Shown: positions 9,221-16,704 of the stretch, in pieces | Layout of the letters: the number at the start of each line of letters is the position of its first letter | How positions within the stretch are numbered: position 1 is the stretch's first letter | Notes under the pieces: generated by a model | Told to the model about the DNA's origin: nothing | The model's database searches: none | What the model saw: only the letters and a program-made list of their open reading frames with translations | Translations under genes and position numbers: made by a program | DNA from: UBA6059 sp964351595 | Lineage (GTDB): Bacteria; Bacteroidota; Bacteroidia; Cytophagales; Cyclobacteriaceae | DNA: 64,000 bases | Assembly: GCA_964351595.1 (NCBI GenBank) | Contig: CAYGOT010000019.1 | Span: forward strand, 5,610-69,609 | Reading direction: 5' to 3'

Positions 9221-9519
9221 TATCCCTTGAGTTCGTTTGCGTCCTTCAGATCAGAGCTCTGATAATGCCTATATATCTTGAAGAGTATCGCTAGCGCAAC
9301 AGCGGCCTCAGCAGCAGCGATCACCATGATAAAGATGGCCGCCATTTGCCCCTGCAATGTGCTATCGCCTTGGCTGAATGCCACAAAGTTGATGTTAGAG
9401 GCATTCAGCATTAGCTCTATCCCAATGAGGATGAAGATGGAATTCTTTTTGGTCAGTGCGATGAACAAGCCCGAACAAAAGACGAAAGCGGCCAATATGA
9501 GTAGCTGCTCTGTGCTCAT
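9220..9519 (-). CDS. nuoK: NADH-quinone oxidoreductase subunit K
   Basis: This 99-residue, three-helix membrane protein has the NuoK hallmark GIELMLNASNINFVAFS with the conserved Glu in helix 2, and a second Glu in AAAEAAVALAILF in helix 3; both belong to the proton-translocation axis of complex I. The length is exactly that of the family. Its ATG overlaps the nuoJ stop as ATGA, and its TAG overlaps the nuoL GTG by one base. Confidence 0.96.
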   Translation of the reverse strand: MSTEQLLILAAFVFCSGLFIALTKKNSIFILIGIELMLNASNINFVAFSQGDSTLQGQMAAIFIMVIAAAEAAVALAILFKIYRHYQSSDLKDANELKG

Positions 9520-10013
9520 CGTTCTTCGGGTTTGGCGATGGTGGCTGCTCCAATCAACGCAACCAATAACAGTATGGCTACTGCCTCAAATACAAGAATG
9601 TTTTCGGTGACCAGATTGACACCAATTTGCTCAATGCTTTTGCTGGGCTGCACCAATGGCTCTGATCCATCAGGTAGATTGTGAATGAGATTTACCAATA
9701 GGTAGAAGAATGCCCCACTGATTAACAAGCCGGGAATGATGCGATAGCTGGACACTTCGACTTTGTACCCTTCCACCCGATGGGTCAATAGAATCCCGAA
9801 GATGAGTAGCACGAGCACTCCTCCGACGTAAATGACTATTTGACTGATGGCAACAAACTCAGCTCCGTACAAGATGTAGATGGCGGCTACCGCCAGAAAG
9901 GCTAGCATGAGCGTAATGGCTGCATAGAAGAGATTCCGGGTCACCATCAGGACGATACAACCAAGAACCAGCAGGCCTCCGAAAATCCAGGAAAAGAGCT
10001 CAGCTATCTCCAT
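9516..10013 (-). CDS. nuoJ: NADH-quinone oxidoreductase subunit J
   Basis: This 165-residue membrane protein with five predicted helices matches NuoJ. The segment AAIYILYGAEFVAISQIVIYVGGVLVLLIFG contains the pi-bulge helix (TM3) that links quinone reduction to proton pumping. The ATG at 10013 lies inside the end of nuoI (14-nt overlap), and its stop overlaps the nuoK start as ATGA. Both overlaps point to tight translational coupling. Confidence 0.95.
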   Translation of the reverse strand: MEIAELFSWIFGGLLVLGCIVLMVTRNLFYAAITLMLAFLAVAAIYILYGAEFVAISQIVIYVGGVLVLLIFGILLTHRVEGYKVEVSSYRIIPGLLISGAFFYLLVNLIHNLPDGSEPLVQPSKSIEQIGVNLVTENILVFEAVAILLLVALIGAATIAKPEER

Positions 10014-11055
10014 CTTTCTTTGGTTTTCTTATGACGGGCTTGGGCCTGAATACGGGTCTGGCTTTTTTGGAAGCTCCAGATGTCGGTTCTTCGCTTGAGG
10101 TCTGTGACGCCACAGACCTTGGGGAAGGAGCCGTTTTTTCATCCTCCGCTGTGTCGTCAGTTTGTGGTTTGATAACAGGCTTAGCCTTTATTACTGGTTT
10201 CGCTTTTATGACAGGTTTGGGGCTGGCACTTGAGGTCTTTGACGCCTCAGTCCTTGGACCGGAAGTCTCCTCTGATTTCTTTGGAATGGTAGGCTTGGCT
10301 TTTGCCTTCATTAATGCCAGGGCTTTGGCTTTTGGATCGTCGCTATCAGAGGTCTGTGTCTTCACAGACCTTTCATCGGTCGTTTTTCCCAACTTGGGCT
10401 TTACTTTGGGTCGGAAGGCTGGCTCGGCCTTCACTTCAGAAGCAGTGCCCGGTTGAGCAGCGCTCTCAGCTTCTTTTTTGGCTTTAGCTTCTGCTTTTTC
10501 CTTTTCTGCGATTTCAAGTTTTTGCTTGGCTTCCAATATCTCCAAGGGAGTCATTTCGGCAAAAGCATAGGTATGATCTTTTACGTCATATTCACTGAAA
10601 TCATAAGCTTTGGTCATGGTCAGGCACTCCGTCGGGCACACTGTCGTACAAAGTCCGCAGAAGCAGCACTTGGCCATATCAATATCGAACTTAGCAGCAT
10701 ATATACGCTTAGGCGTATCATCGGAGGTGCGACCAATTTCCTCAGGCGCTCTGATCGGCTCTATTTCGATACAGTCGACAGGGCAAATCTTGGCGCATTT
10801 GTCACAGACAATGCAGTCATCAATTTCATTATGGAGTCGGTAGCGACCATTGTCAGGTACTGGCAGTGACTCATAAGGGTATTGCAGCGTAACAATCCCG
10901 GTATCCTGCTTGAAATAGTCTTTATCCTCGACACCTATCGGAGTGCGGCTTTCTTTAGCATCAATGAGATGCTTGAAGGCCAACTTCAACCCTGTCCACA
11001 GTGTTCGTGAACCGTGACTTATGCTTTTCCAATGGGTTAGCTCCTGCGTCTTCAT
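10000..11055 (-). CDS. nuoI: NADH-quinone oxidoreductase subunit I with a long low-complexity tail
   Basis: Residues about 1-165 are a normal NuoI ferredoxin-like peripheral-arm subunit with two [4Fe-4S] motifs: CIVCDKCAKICP (Cys81, 84, 87, 91) and CCFCGLCTTVCP (Cys130, 133, 136, 140). The start used is the ATG at 11055, which overlaps the nuoH stop as ATGA; an upstream open extension lies within nuoH. After residue ~165 comes a coiled-coil-like stretch rich in E, K and A, then ~140 residues of Lys/Pro/Ala/Ser-rich sequence with KPVIKAKPVIKAKPVIK repeats. Three 22-bp palindromes fall in this tail, all in the same frame, giving RSVASQTS, RTEASKTS and RSVKTQTS peptides. Typical NuoI ends near residue 160-220, so the tail is an accretion on a complete subunit, not a fusion to a recognisable domain. 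Confidence 0.93.
   Translation of the reverse strand: MKTQELTHWKSISHGSRTLWTGLKLAFKHLIDAKESRTPIGVEDKDYFKQDTGIVTLQYPYESLPVPDNGRYRLHNEIDDCIVCDKCAKICPVDCIEIEPIRAPEEIGRTSDDTPKRIYAAKFDIDMAKCCFCGLCTTVCPTECLTMTKAYDFSEYDVKDHTYAFAEMTPLEILEAKQKLEIAEKEKAEAKAKKEAESAAQPGTASEVKAEPAFRPKVKPKLGKTTDERSVKTQTSDSDDPKAKALALMKAKAKPTIPKKSEETSGPRTEASKTSSASPKPVIKAKPVIKAKPVIKPQTDDTAEDEKTAPSPRSVASQTSSEEPTSGASKKARPVFRPKPVIRKPKKDGDS
10098..10119. repeat. 22-bp palindromic element, copy 1 (inside nuoI)
   Basis: The arms AGGTCTGTG (10098-10106) and CACAGACCT (10111-10119) are perfect 9-bp inverted repeats around a 4-nt loop, ACGC. In the nuoI frame it encodes RSVASQTS. Copies 2 and 3 of the same length and frame lie 135 and 252 bp further on, and a related intergenic copy lies at 53300. 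Confidence 0.85.
10233..10254. repeat. 22-bp palindromic element, copy 2 (decayed, inside nuoI)
   Basis: The arms AGGTCTTTG and CTCAGTCCT, with the same ACGC loop as copy 1, differ from perfect pairing at three positions. The nuoI frame reads RTEASKTS. Length, loop and coding frame match the other two copies, so this is most likely an older, diverged copy. Confidence 0.7.
10350..10371. repeat. 22-bp palindromic element, copy 3 (inside nuoI)
   Basis: The arms AGGTCTGTG (10350-10358) and CACAGACCT (10363-10371) form a perfect 9-bp stem around TCTT. The nuoI frame reads RSVKTQTS. The arms are identical to copy 1 but the loop differs, as expected for repeated insertion or for selection on the stem alone. 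Confidence 0.85.
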
Positions 11056-12134
11056 ATCATCAGCATCCTCCAAAGTCCATTGATAAGTAAGAGTAATATA
11101 CTGATAGGAGTGAGGTACTTCCAGCTGAAGTTCATCAGCTGATCCACACGCATCCGCGGATAGGTCCATCGCGCCATCATCTGTAGAAATATCAGGAAGA
11201 AGGCCTTACTAAATAGCCAGAATGCTCCCCAAAGATGACCTGTAACGGCACCCGGTGTACCACTGGTCCAGTCCGCTAGCGCAACAGTTCCGATATTGGG
11301 TAGAGGAGTATTCCAACTACCGAGAAAAAGGATCGTACCCAGTAAGCTGACCAATAGCATCATACCATACTCTGAGAGCATGATGATACCCCAGCGAAAG
11401 CCTGGATACTCTGTATGAAAGCCACCGATGAGCTCCGATTCCGATTCCGGTAGGTCAAAAGGCGTGCGGTTAGACTCTGCCAGGGATGAGATAAAGAAGA
11501 TCACAAACATCGGCAGAAGAAATGGCGCTCTCAAAATGTTCCATGTCAGGATACCTCCAATCTTCGTGGTGTCTACACCGAGCGATTTGATGCCCAGTAG
11601 ATAGTTGGGGCTATCGCTGAATATACCTTGCTGGAAGGACATCTCTTGCAAGTCTAATGTCTGGCTGATCATGATTGCTCCGATGACGCTCAGTCCGAGC
11701 GGTACCTCATAGGAGATCATTTGGGCGATAGATCGCATTGCTCCGAAGAGCGCAAATTTATTGTTGGAGCTCCAGCCGGCGATGAGGATGCCAAGCACGT
11801 CCAATGATACGATAGCCAGCAGGAAGTAGACTCCCGTTTCTACACCAGCACCTGTTGCTCCTGATGTAATCGGGAGTACGGCAAAACCTGTGAAAACCGC
11901 TGCGAAAATGAGCAGTGGTGCGAGCTGGAAAAGATGTCGATCAGCAGCCTTGGGTACGACATCCTCTTTCTGTAGCATTTTTAGCAGGTCGGCGATGGTT
12001 TGCAACAGACCATAATACCCAACCTCCATGGGACCCATTCTGTCCTGCACAAAGGCTGATACCTTACGCTCTGCGTACACCGCAAAAACGACGAATAGGA
12101 GCAGAAAAGGAAGATAAAAAAGGAATGTATACAT
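11052..12134 (-). CDS. nuoH: NADH-quinone oxidoreductase subunit H
   Basis: This 360-residue polytopic membrane protein is the complex I subunit that forms part of the quinone-binding channel. The first loop AERKVSAFVQDRMGPMEVGY and the later ESNRTPFDLPESESELIGGF are diagnostic. I start it at the ATG 12134 (MYTFLFYLPFLLLF); the open frame extends to a GTG at 12173, but the added residues are not typical of the family. It is the first nuo gene in this cluster, 85 bp downstream of murI. The stop overlaps the nuoI start (ATGA). One copy of the iterated decamer encodes LPES within the second motif. Confidence 0.94.
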   Translation of the reverse strand: MYTFLFYLPFLLLFVVFAVYAERKVSAFVQDRMGPMEVGYYGLLQTIADLLKMLQKEDVVPKAADRHLFQLAPLLIFAAVFTGFAVLPITSGATGAGVETGVYFLLAIVSLDVLGILIAGWSSNNKFALFGAMRSIAQMISYEVPLGLSVIGAIMISQTLDLQEMSFQQGIFSDSPNYLLGIKSLGVDTTKIGGILTWNILRAPFLLPMFVIFFISSLAESNRTPFDLPESESELIGGFHTEYPGFRWGIIMLSEYGMMLLVSLLGTILFLGSWNTPLPNIGTVALADWTSGTPGAVTGHLWGAFWLFSKAFFLIFLQMMARWTYPRMRVDQLMNFSWKYLTPISILLLLINGLWRMLMI

Positions 12135-12174
12135 GTAAAAAGACGCACGTAGTGAGCCATGTAATGACGTCACA

Positions 12175-12182
12175 CAAAACTA
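12175..12182 (-). promoter_or_regulatory. Possible -7 element for the nuo operon
   Basis: On the minus strand this reads TAGTTTTG, matching the Bacteroidota -7 consensus TAnnTTTG, 41 bp upstream of the nuoH ATG in the only sizeable gap of the murI-nuo run. A matching -33 TTG at the usual ~19-bp spacing is not clear (nearest TTG is 13 bp away), so this is weak. Confidence 0.25.
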
Positions 12183-12219
12183 CGGATTTATGTATCAACA
12201 TAAAATCGGGCAAGTCTGT

Positions 12220-13026
12220 TTATTCCCACAGGCGATAGTTGTCTAACTCGACTTTTTCACCGAAAAATGTCTTGGTTGTGGACTCGAAAGCGGGTGTAAA
12301 ATCTGAGACGTAAAACTGGTCTTCACCTAGTCTCGATTTGGCTGTAAGTTGATGGAAGTCCAGAAAGCCTTTGAGTGCCTTAGCCACGGTCTCTGCAGAA
12401 TCGATCACTGTGACTTTACTTCCAAGGAATGCTTCAATTTCCTGCTTGATGATTGGATAGTGGGTACAGCCAAGTATAAGAGAGGTGATGTTCGCTAACT
12501 CTGGATCTTCCAGGTATTGCTTAATAATGCCGTGGCTGATCTCATTGTTGACAAACCCTTCCTCAATCAAGGGCACGAGCAACGGTGTGGCAAGAGATTT
12601 CAATTCCACCTTACTGCCCAATGCTTTGATCTTGTCTGCGTAAACGCCCGAGTTCACGGTCTGCTTTGTGCCAATCAAACCGATGCGCTCCGTTTGATAT
12701 TGCTCTCTGATGAAGCCAACAACTGGATCGATTACGTTGAATACCTGTGCTTTTGAGCCAGCGTATTCTTTGACCAGGTCATAGGCGGCTGCAGAAGCAG
12801 AGTTGCATGCAATCAACACCACTTTGCACCCCTTGGAGAGTAGGAAGTCGGTGATCTTAACAGAATAGGCTTGGATAGCCGCCGTGGATTTATCCCCATA
12901 TGGTAGGTGCGCTGTATCCCCGAAATAAATCAATTGCTCCTCAGGTAATAATGCTTTAACAGCCCTGGCTACTGTGAGTCCGCCTATACCACTATCAAAG
13001 ATGCCAATGGGTGCATTTGATTTCAT
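12220..13026 (-). CDS. murI: Glutamate racemase
   Basis: This 268-residue cytoplasmic enzyme interconverts L- and D-glutamate for peptidoglycan synthesis. The family motifs are complete: FDSGIGGLTV (Asp11), the first catalytic cysteine in IACNSASA (Cys74) and the second in LGCTHYP (Cys187), with the adjacent His. The length is normal. It stands upstream of nuoH in the same orientation, and the 174-bp region on its other side separates it from a divergent gene, so its promoter probably lies in 13027-13200. It may share a transcript with the nuo genes, although a separate promoter in the 85-bp gap is possible. Confidence 0.96.
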   Translation of the reverse strand: MKSNAPIGIFDSGIGGLTVARAVKALLPEEQLIYFGDTAHLPYGDKSTAAIQAYSVKITDFLLSKGCKVVLIACNSASAAAYDLVKEYAGSKAQVFNVIDPVVGFIREQYQTERIGLIGTKQTVNSGVYADKIKALGSKVELKSLATPLLVPLIEEGFVNNEISHGIIKQYLEDPELANITSLILGCTHYPIIKQEIEAFLGSKVTVIDSAETVAKALKGFLDFHQLTAKSRLGEDQFYVSDFTPAFESTTKTFFGEKVELDNYRLWE

Positions 13027-13200
13027 ACGGCAAATATCCTCATAAGATCAGATGTAACTGCCGACGACATGAAATACTTTATTCTCTATGACGAGAGAGT
13101 TTCACAAGTTATTGACGTTTCTTGAACGATTCGGAAGACTATTATCGGATTTTATGTCTAAAATAGAAGAATCGTTGATGTTCAAATCTATTTTTATTGG

Positions 13201-15171
13201 ATGAAATCTTTTTTTGCTTCAATTCTCTTTTTGCTGACTATTTGGACAGACCTCTATTCTCAAACCCTCTCGCGAGAGTACGGAAAAGTGGGGAAAGATG
13301 ATTTCAATTATGTGCATGATGAGGATCCTGAGGCAAGCGCAGTAATACTCTTTGACATAGGCTATGCCCTTTTTGCTCCGGTAACAAGAGGTGATGGTAT
13401 TGTCTTCACGCGTACCAAAAGGATTAAAATCTTATCTCAATCAGGTATCGATTATGCCAATTTTGAGATTCCTTATTTTGTTGATGGATTTGACAGAACC
13501 GAGTATATCAACAAGGTAGAAGCCATCACTTACAATTTTGAGAATGGTATATTGAAAAGACAGGAGTTGGATCCTGCTACGATCTACGATGAAAAAAGGA
13601 ACGAAAAATGGCATGTGAAGAAGGTTCCTATGCCAAATGTGAAATCAGGATCGATCATAGAAATAAGCTATGAATTACATAGCCCATTTTTATTCAACCT
13701 TCCTGATTGGCAGTTTCAAGCCGATATACCAACGCTATATAGTGAGTACAAAGTCAGAATGTCTCCAAATTTCGACTACATCTATATTGCTCAAGGCTTC
13801 AATAAGTTCACACGTCATGATGTTGAAAAGAATAATATTGAGTCAAGAACTAAGGTTGGATTGCATCAAAGTGCAAAATACCTATCGATCCAGACCTTTG
13901 TGATGGAAGATGTTCCTGCATTTAAAGACGAATCATATATATCCTCCAAGGATGATTACATAATGAAAATGGATTTTCAAGTTGCGAAGTTTGTCAATAG
14001 TGCTGGCGGCATCCAGGAAGTGATGAGCACCTGGCCAACGCTTAACAGTCAAATGCTGAAGGAAGAAAAGTTTGGCAAATATACAAAGCGAGCTAAGAGT
14101 GTTGTTGTGCCGATTATTGATCAACTCAAACTAACTGGGTTAGATCCGCTAGCTAGAGCTAAGCAAATTATAAGATACGTGAAACAGAACTTCACATGGG
14201 ATGGATACCAATCCGTGTTTGCATCTCAAAGTCCTAAGAAGTTTTCAGAAGAGAGACAGGGCAATTCAGCTGATATTAACCTGTTTTTGATCGCATTATT
14301 ACAAGAAGCTGGAATAGAGGTTGATCCAGTGATATTGAGCACAAGAGATCACGGTAAAGTAAGGCCTGATTATGCCTTTCTGCACTATTTCAACTACGTC
14401 ATACCATTAATCAAACTAGAGAATACCAGCTTTCTAACCGATGGAACTGGGTATAATCTTGCGTATAATAGGATTCCGCCACGGTGTATTAACGATATGG
14501 GACTACAAGTAATTAAGAATGATAAGGGCTGGGTAAGTTTGTACCATGAATACCCCTCCGCTTTTAACGTTAACCTCAACATAACTCCTCAGCCAGATAG
14601 CGCAATTGCGAATGTCACTGCTTTCTCTCAGTCAACAGAGTATTCATCTTACGTGATGAGAAGTGCTTACTTTGATGATGAGAGTAAAATAAAACAAGGA
14701 TTTAAACAATATGGGTTTGATAAGACATATGAAGTAAAAGTGTTGAATGAAGATAATCCAGCCAAGCCATATGTTTTATCGCTCCAAGGTGAGATTCCCT
14801 TAGTTGAAGCCTCGAATATGATATTCATCAAACCTTTCCTGGCTTTTCCTCTGGGTGAAAATTTATTAAAACAGCAAAAAAGGAACTACCCCGTGGATTT
14901 TGTTTATCGGACAACAAACTCTTACACAAGCTATGTGGATCTACCAAATGGATATGAAGTGCTTAGCATTCCTGAGGATTTTAAGATAGATGATGATTTA
15001 CTTGAGTTCAGTATTCAAACCGCGATCAATGGGGCACAAATCTCAGTTACTGCGGAATATGAATTTAAGAAGGCAGTATATATGCCAAATCAATATGAAC
15101 AACTCAAAGAGGACATGGATCAGCTGATTAAACACATAAATGAAGAGGTTGTTCTTCAAAAGAAGTCATAG
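13201..15171 (+). CDS. Exported DUF3857 / transglutaminase-like protein lacking the catalytic Cys
   Basis: This 656-residue protein has an N-terminal signal peptide (residues 1-20, cleavage near LYSQ), a DUF3857 beta domain (about 50-240), a transglutaminase-like core (about 300-430) and a DUF3858-like C-terminal domain. It should be periplasmic or outer-membrane associated. In the core, the position of the nucleophile reads GNSADIN (Ser356) where active family members have G-N-C; the His (His395, in FLHYFNY) and Asp (Asp413, in LTDGTG) positions are present. It is therefore probably a binding or structural module instead of an active crosslinking enzyme or protease. It is monocistronic, with a hairpin terminator 22 bp after the stop. 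Confidence 0.85.
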   Translation: MKSFFASILFLLTIWTDLYSQTLSREYGKVGKDDFNYVHDEDPEASAVILFDIGYALFAPVTRGDGIVFTRTKRIKILSQSGIDYANFEIPYFVDGFDRTEYINKVEAITYNFENGILKRQELDPATIYDEKRNEKWHVKKVPMPNVKSGSIIEISYELHSPFLFNLPDWQFQADIPTLYSEYKVRMSPNFDYIYIAQGFNKFTRHDVEKNNIESRTKVGLHQSAKYLSIQTFVMEDVPAFKDESYISSKDDYIMKMDFQVAKFVNSAGGIQEVMSTWPTLNSQMLKEEKFGKYTKRAKSVVVPIIDQLKLTGLDPLARAKQIIRYVKQNFTWDGYQSVFASQSPKKFSEERQGNSADINLFLIALLQEAGIEVDPVILSTRDHGKVRPDYAFLHYFNYVIPLIKLENTSFLTDGTGYNLAYNRIPPRCINDMGLQVIKNDKGWVSLYHEYPSAFNVNLNITPQPDSAIANVTAFSQSTEYSSYVMRSAYFDDESKIKQGFKQYGFDKTYEVKVLNEDNPAKPYVLSLQGEIPLVEASNMIFIKPFLAFPLGENLLKQQKRNYPVDFVYRTTNSYTSYVDLPNGYEVLSIPEDFKIDDDLLEFSIQTAINGAQISVTAEYEFKKAVYMPNQYEQLKEDMDQLIKHINEEVVLQKKS

Positions 15172-15193
15172 CAAATCGCGTATTGCTCAACAT

Positions 15194-15227
15194 AAAAAAC
15201 CCCGAGCGATCAGATCCCCCGGGGTTT
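15194..15227 (+). terminator. Hairpin terminator after the DUF3857 gene
   Basis: The arms AAACCCCG (15197-15204) and CGGGGTTT (15220-15227) form a GC-rich stem 22 bp after the stop at 15171. The 3' T-run is short, while the complementary strand would end in a longer T-run; it may work in both directions. Confidence 0.65.
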
Positions 15228-15470
15228 GCAAGCAAAGAGGTTAATAAAATATTTGAGGTGTCAAGATAATCGATAGTAGATCTTTTGTCAACAGTACTAA
15301 GGATTACCAAAGAATTACAATTGATATTAGAAATACTCATAAGTGACTTTCGTCTTAATTTCATATACTCGTTGTGTGAACTGAAAGGAGAAGATTGACA
15401 CCCTGATTAACAATTTTTATGATGTGGCATCCTTTTATATGCAGTATTGTCTTTGTGTAAAAGTCTTGCG

Positions 15471-16529
15471 ATGAGATACTTATATTACATTTCTCTCTCG
15501 ATATTAACCTTGATTGCTCCTGGTTGCACAAGCGATGATGATCAATTGACTCAACCTTTGGATGAGTTTTGGGTCGCTGAAAGCCCTGAAAATCTTGGTT
15601 TTGATGAATCCGCACTTCAGGAGGTGATGGATGAAGCCGAACGATTAGCTAACTTCAAAGCATTGCTAATTATCAGAGGAGGTAAATTAGCTGTTGAAGA
15701 ATATTGGAACGGCAGCAATGTCAACTCACTTCATCACTTAAGATCTATTACCAAGAACTTCACTTCTTCGATGATCGGTATTGCTCTTGAGCAAGGCGAA
15801 ATTGCGACGGTTGATGCCGCTCTTGCCGACTATTATCCTGATCTAGATGCTTCTAAGGCCGCAATCACAATTAGACATTTACTTAACATGAGTTCTGGCC
15901 TCACCTGGGACGAGGATACAGAAGTACTGGATCTTATCGAAGGACGGATAACAGAACCTGTTAGCGATCAATTATCGCGTGAACTTGACACCATCCCTGG
16001 TACATTATTCAATTATAATTCAGCATCCACTCATGTGCTCTCAGATTTACTTTCTAAGCAAAGCAATCTTCCCTTCGAACAACTGGTAGAAGACCAGCTT
16101 TTCGAGCCACTGGGTATTGCAGATTATCAGTGGGATCGAGATCCGAATGGTGCTGTATGGGGTGGCTTTGGTTTGCAGCTAACAGCACGCGATCTAGCTA
16201 AACTAGGTCAGTTGTACTTGAATAGTGGTTCTTGGGAAGGGCAACAGGTGATTCCCGGCAGCTGGGTCTCGGCCTCTTCCACAGAGCAGATAAAATTGCC
16301 CGGGTCAAGTACGGCTGGATACAGCAATCAATGGTGGATTTCTAAAAGTTTGAATACTCAACTCTTTTATGGGCAGGGTTATGGAGGTCAGGGGTTGATG
16401 ATACTGCCTGATGAGCAGATGGTAGTTGTTGTATTTCAAGAGCATCTTGTTTCAGGTGAGCAATCCATTCGACAATGGAGAAATTTTATAGACAATGTGT
16501 TTCTGCCATTACTCGATACAGTTGACTGA
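15471..16529 (+). CDS. Class C beta-lactamase-fold serine hydrolase, probable lipoprotein
   Basis: This 352-residue protein has the beta-lactamase/penicillin-binding fold. The S-x-x-K nucleophile motif is SITK (Ser92-Lys95) in HLRSITKNFTSSMIG; the second motif is FNYNSAS (Tyr182), and a Gly-rich GYGGQG segment lies where the third motif is expected. Residues 1-18 form a lipoprotein-like signal with Cys19 (LIAPGC), so it is likely anchored in the envelope; the -3 Ala makes the lipobox imperfect. I chose the ATG at 15471; an in-frame start eight codons upstream would disturb the signal peptide. Family members act as esterases, D-aminopeptidases or transpeptidase-like enzymes; the substrate cannot be read from sequence, and resistance activity should not be assumed. 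Confidence 0.87.
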   Translation: MRYLYYISLSILTLIAPGCTSDDDQLTQPLDEFWVAESPENLGFDESALQEVMDEAERLANFKALLIIRGGKLAVEEYWNGSNVNSLHHLRSITKNFTSSMIGIALEQGEIATVDAALADYYPDLDASKAAITIRHLLNMSSGLTWDEDTEVLDLIEGRITEPVSDQLSRELDTIPGTLFNYNSASTHVLSDLLSKQSNLPFEQLVEDQLFEPLGIADYQWDRDPNGAVWGGFGLQLTARDLAKLGQLYLNSGSWEGQQVIPGSWVSASSTEQIKLPGSSTAGYSNQWWISKSLNTQLFYGQGYGGQGLMILPDEQMVVVVFQEHLVSGEQSIRQWRNFIDNVFLPLLDTVD

Positions 16530-16704
16530 GTGTAGCTTATCAGAATAGTTGTCGCGAAGATGAAGATCTTCATTATCTCTTATCGCGTAATCTTGTTTTG
16601 GTGTTGATCTACTTTTGATAAAAAGCCAACAGTGTAATTGATATAAATCAAAACAGTGCTTTTGATAGTTTTAAGCTTCTAATGATAACATCAAACGAAT
16701 ACTC

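Noticed and set aside
10031..10456. Plus-strand frame antisense to the nuoI tail
   Set aside because: It is the complement of the Lys/Pro/Ala-rich tail and has no independent features; low complexity keeps several frames open.
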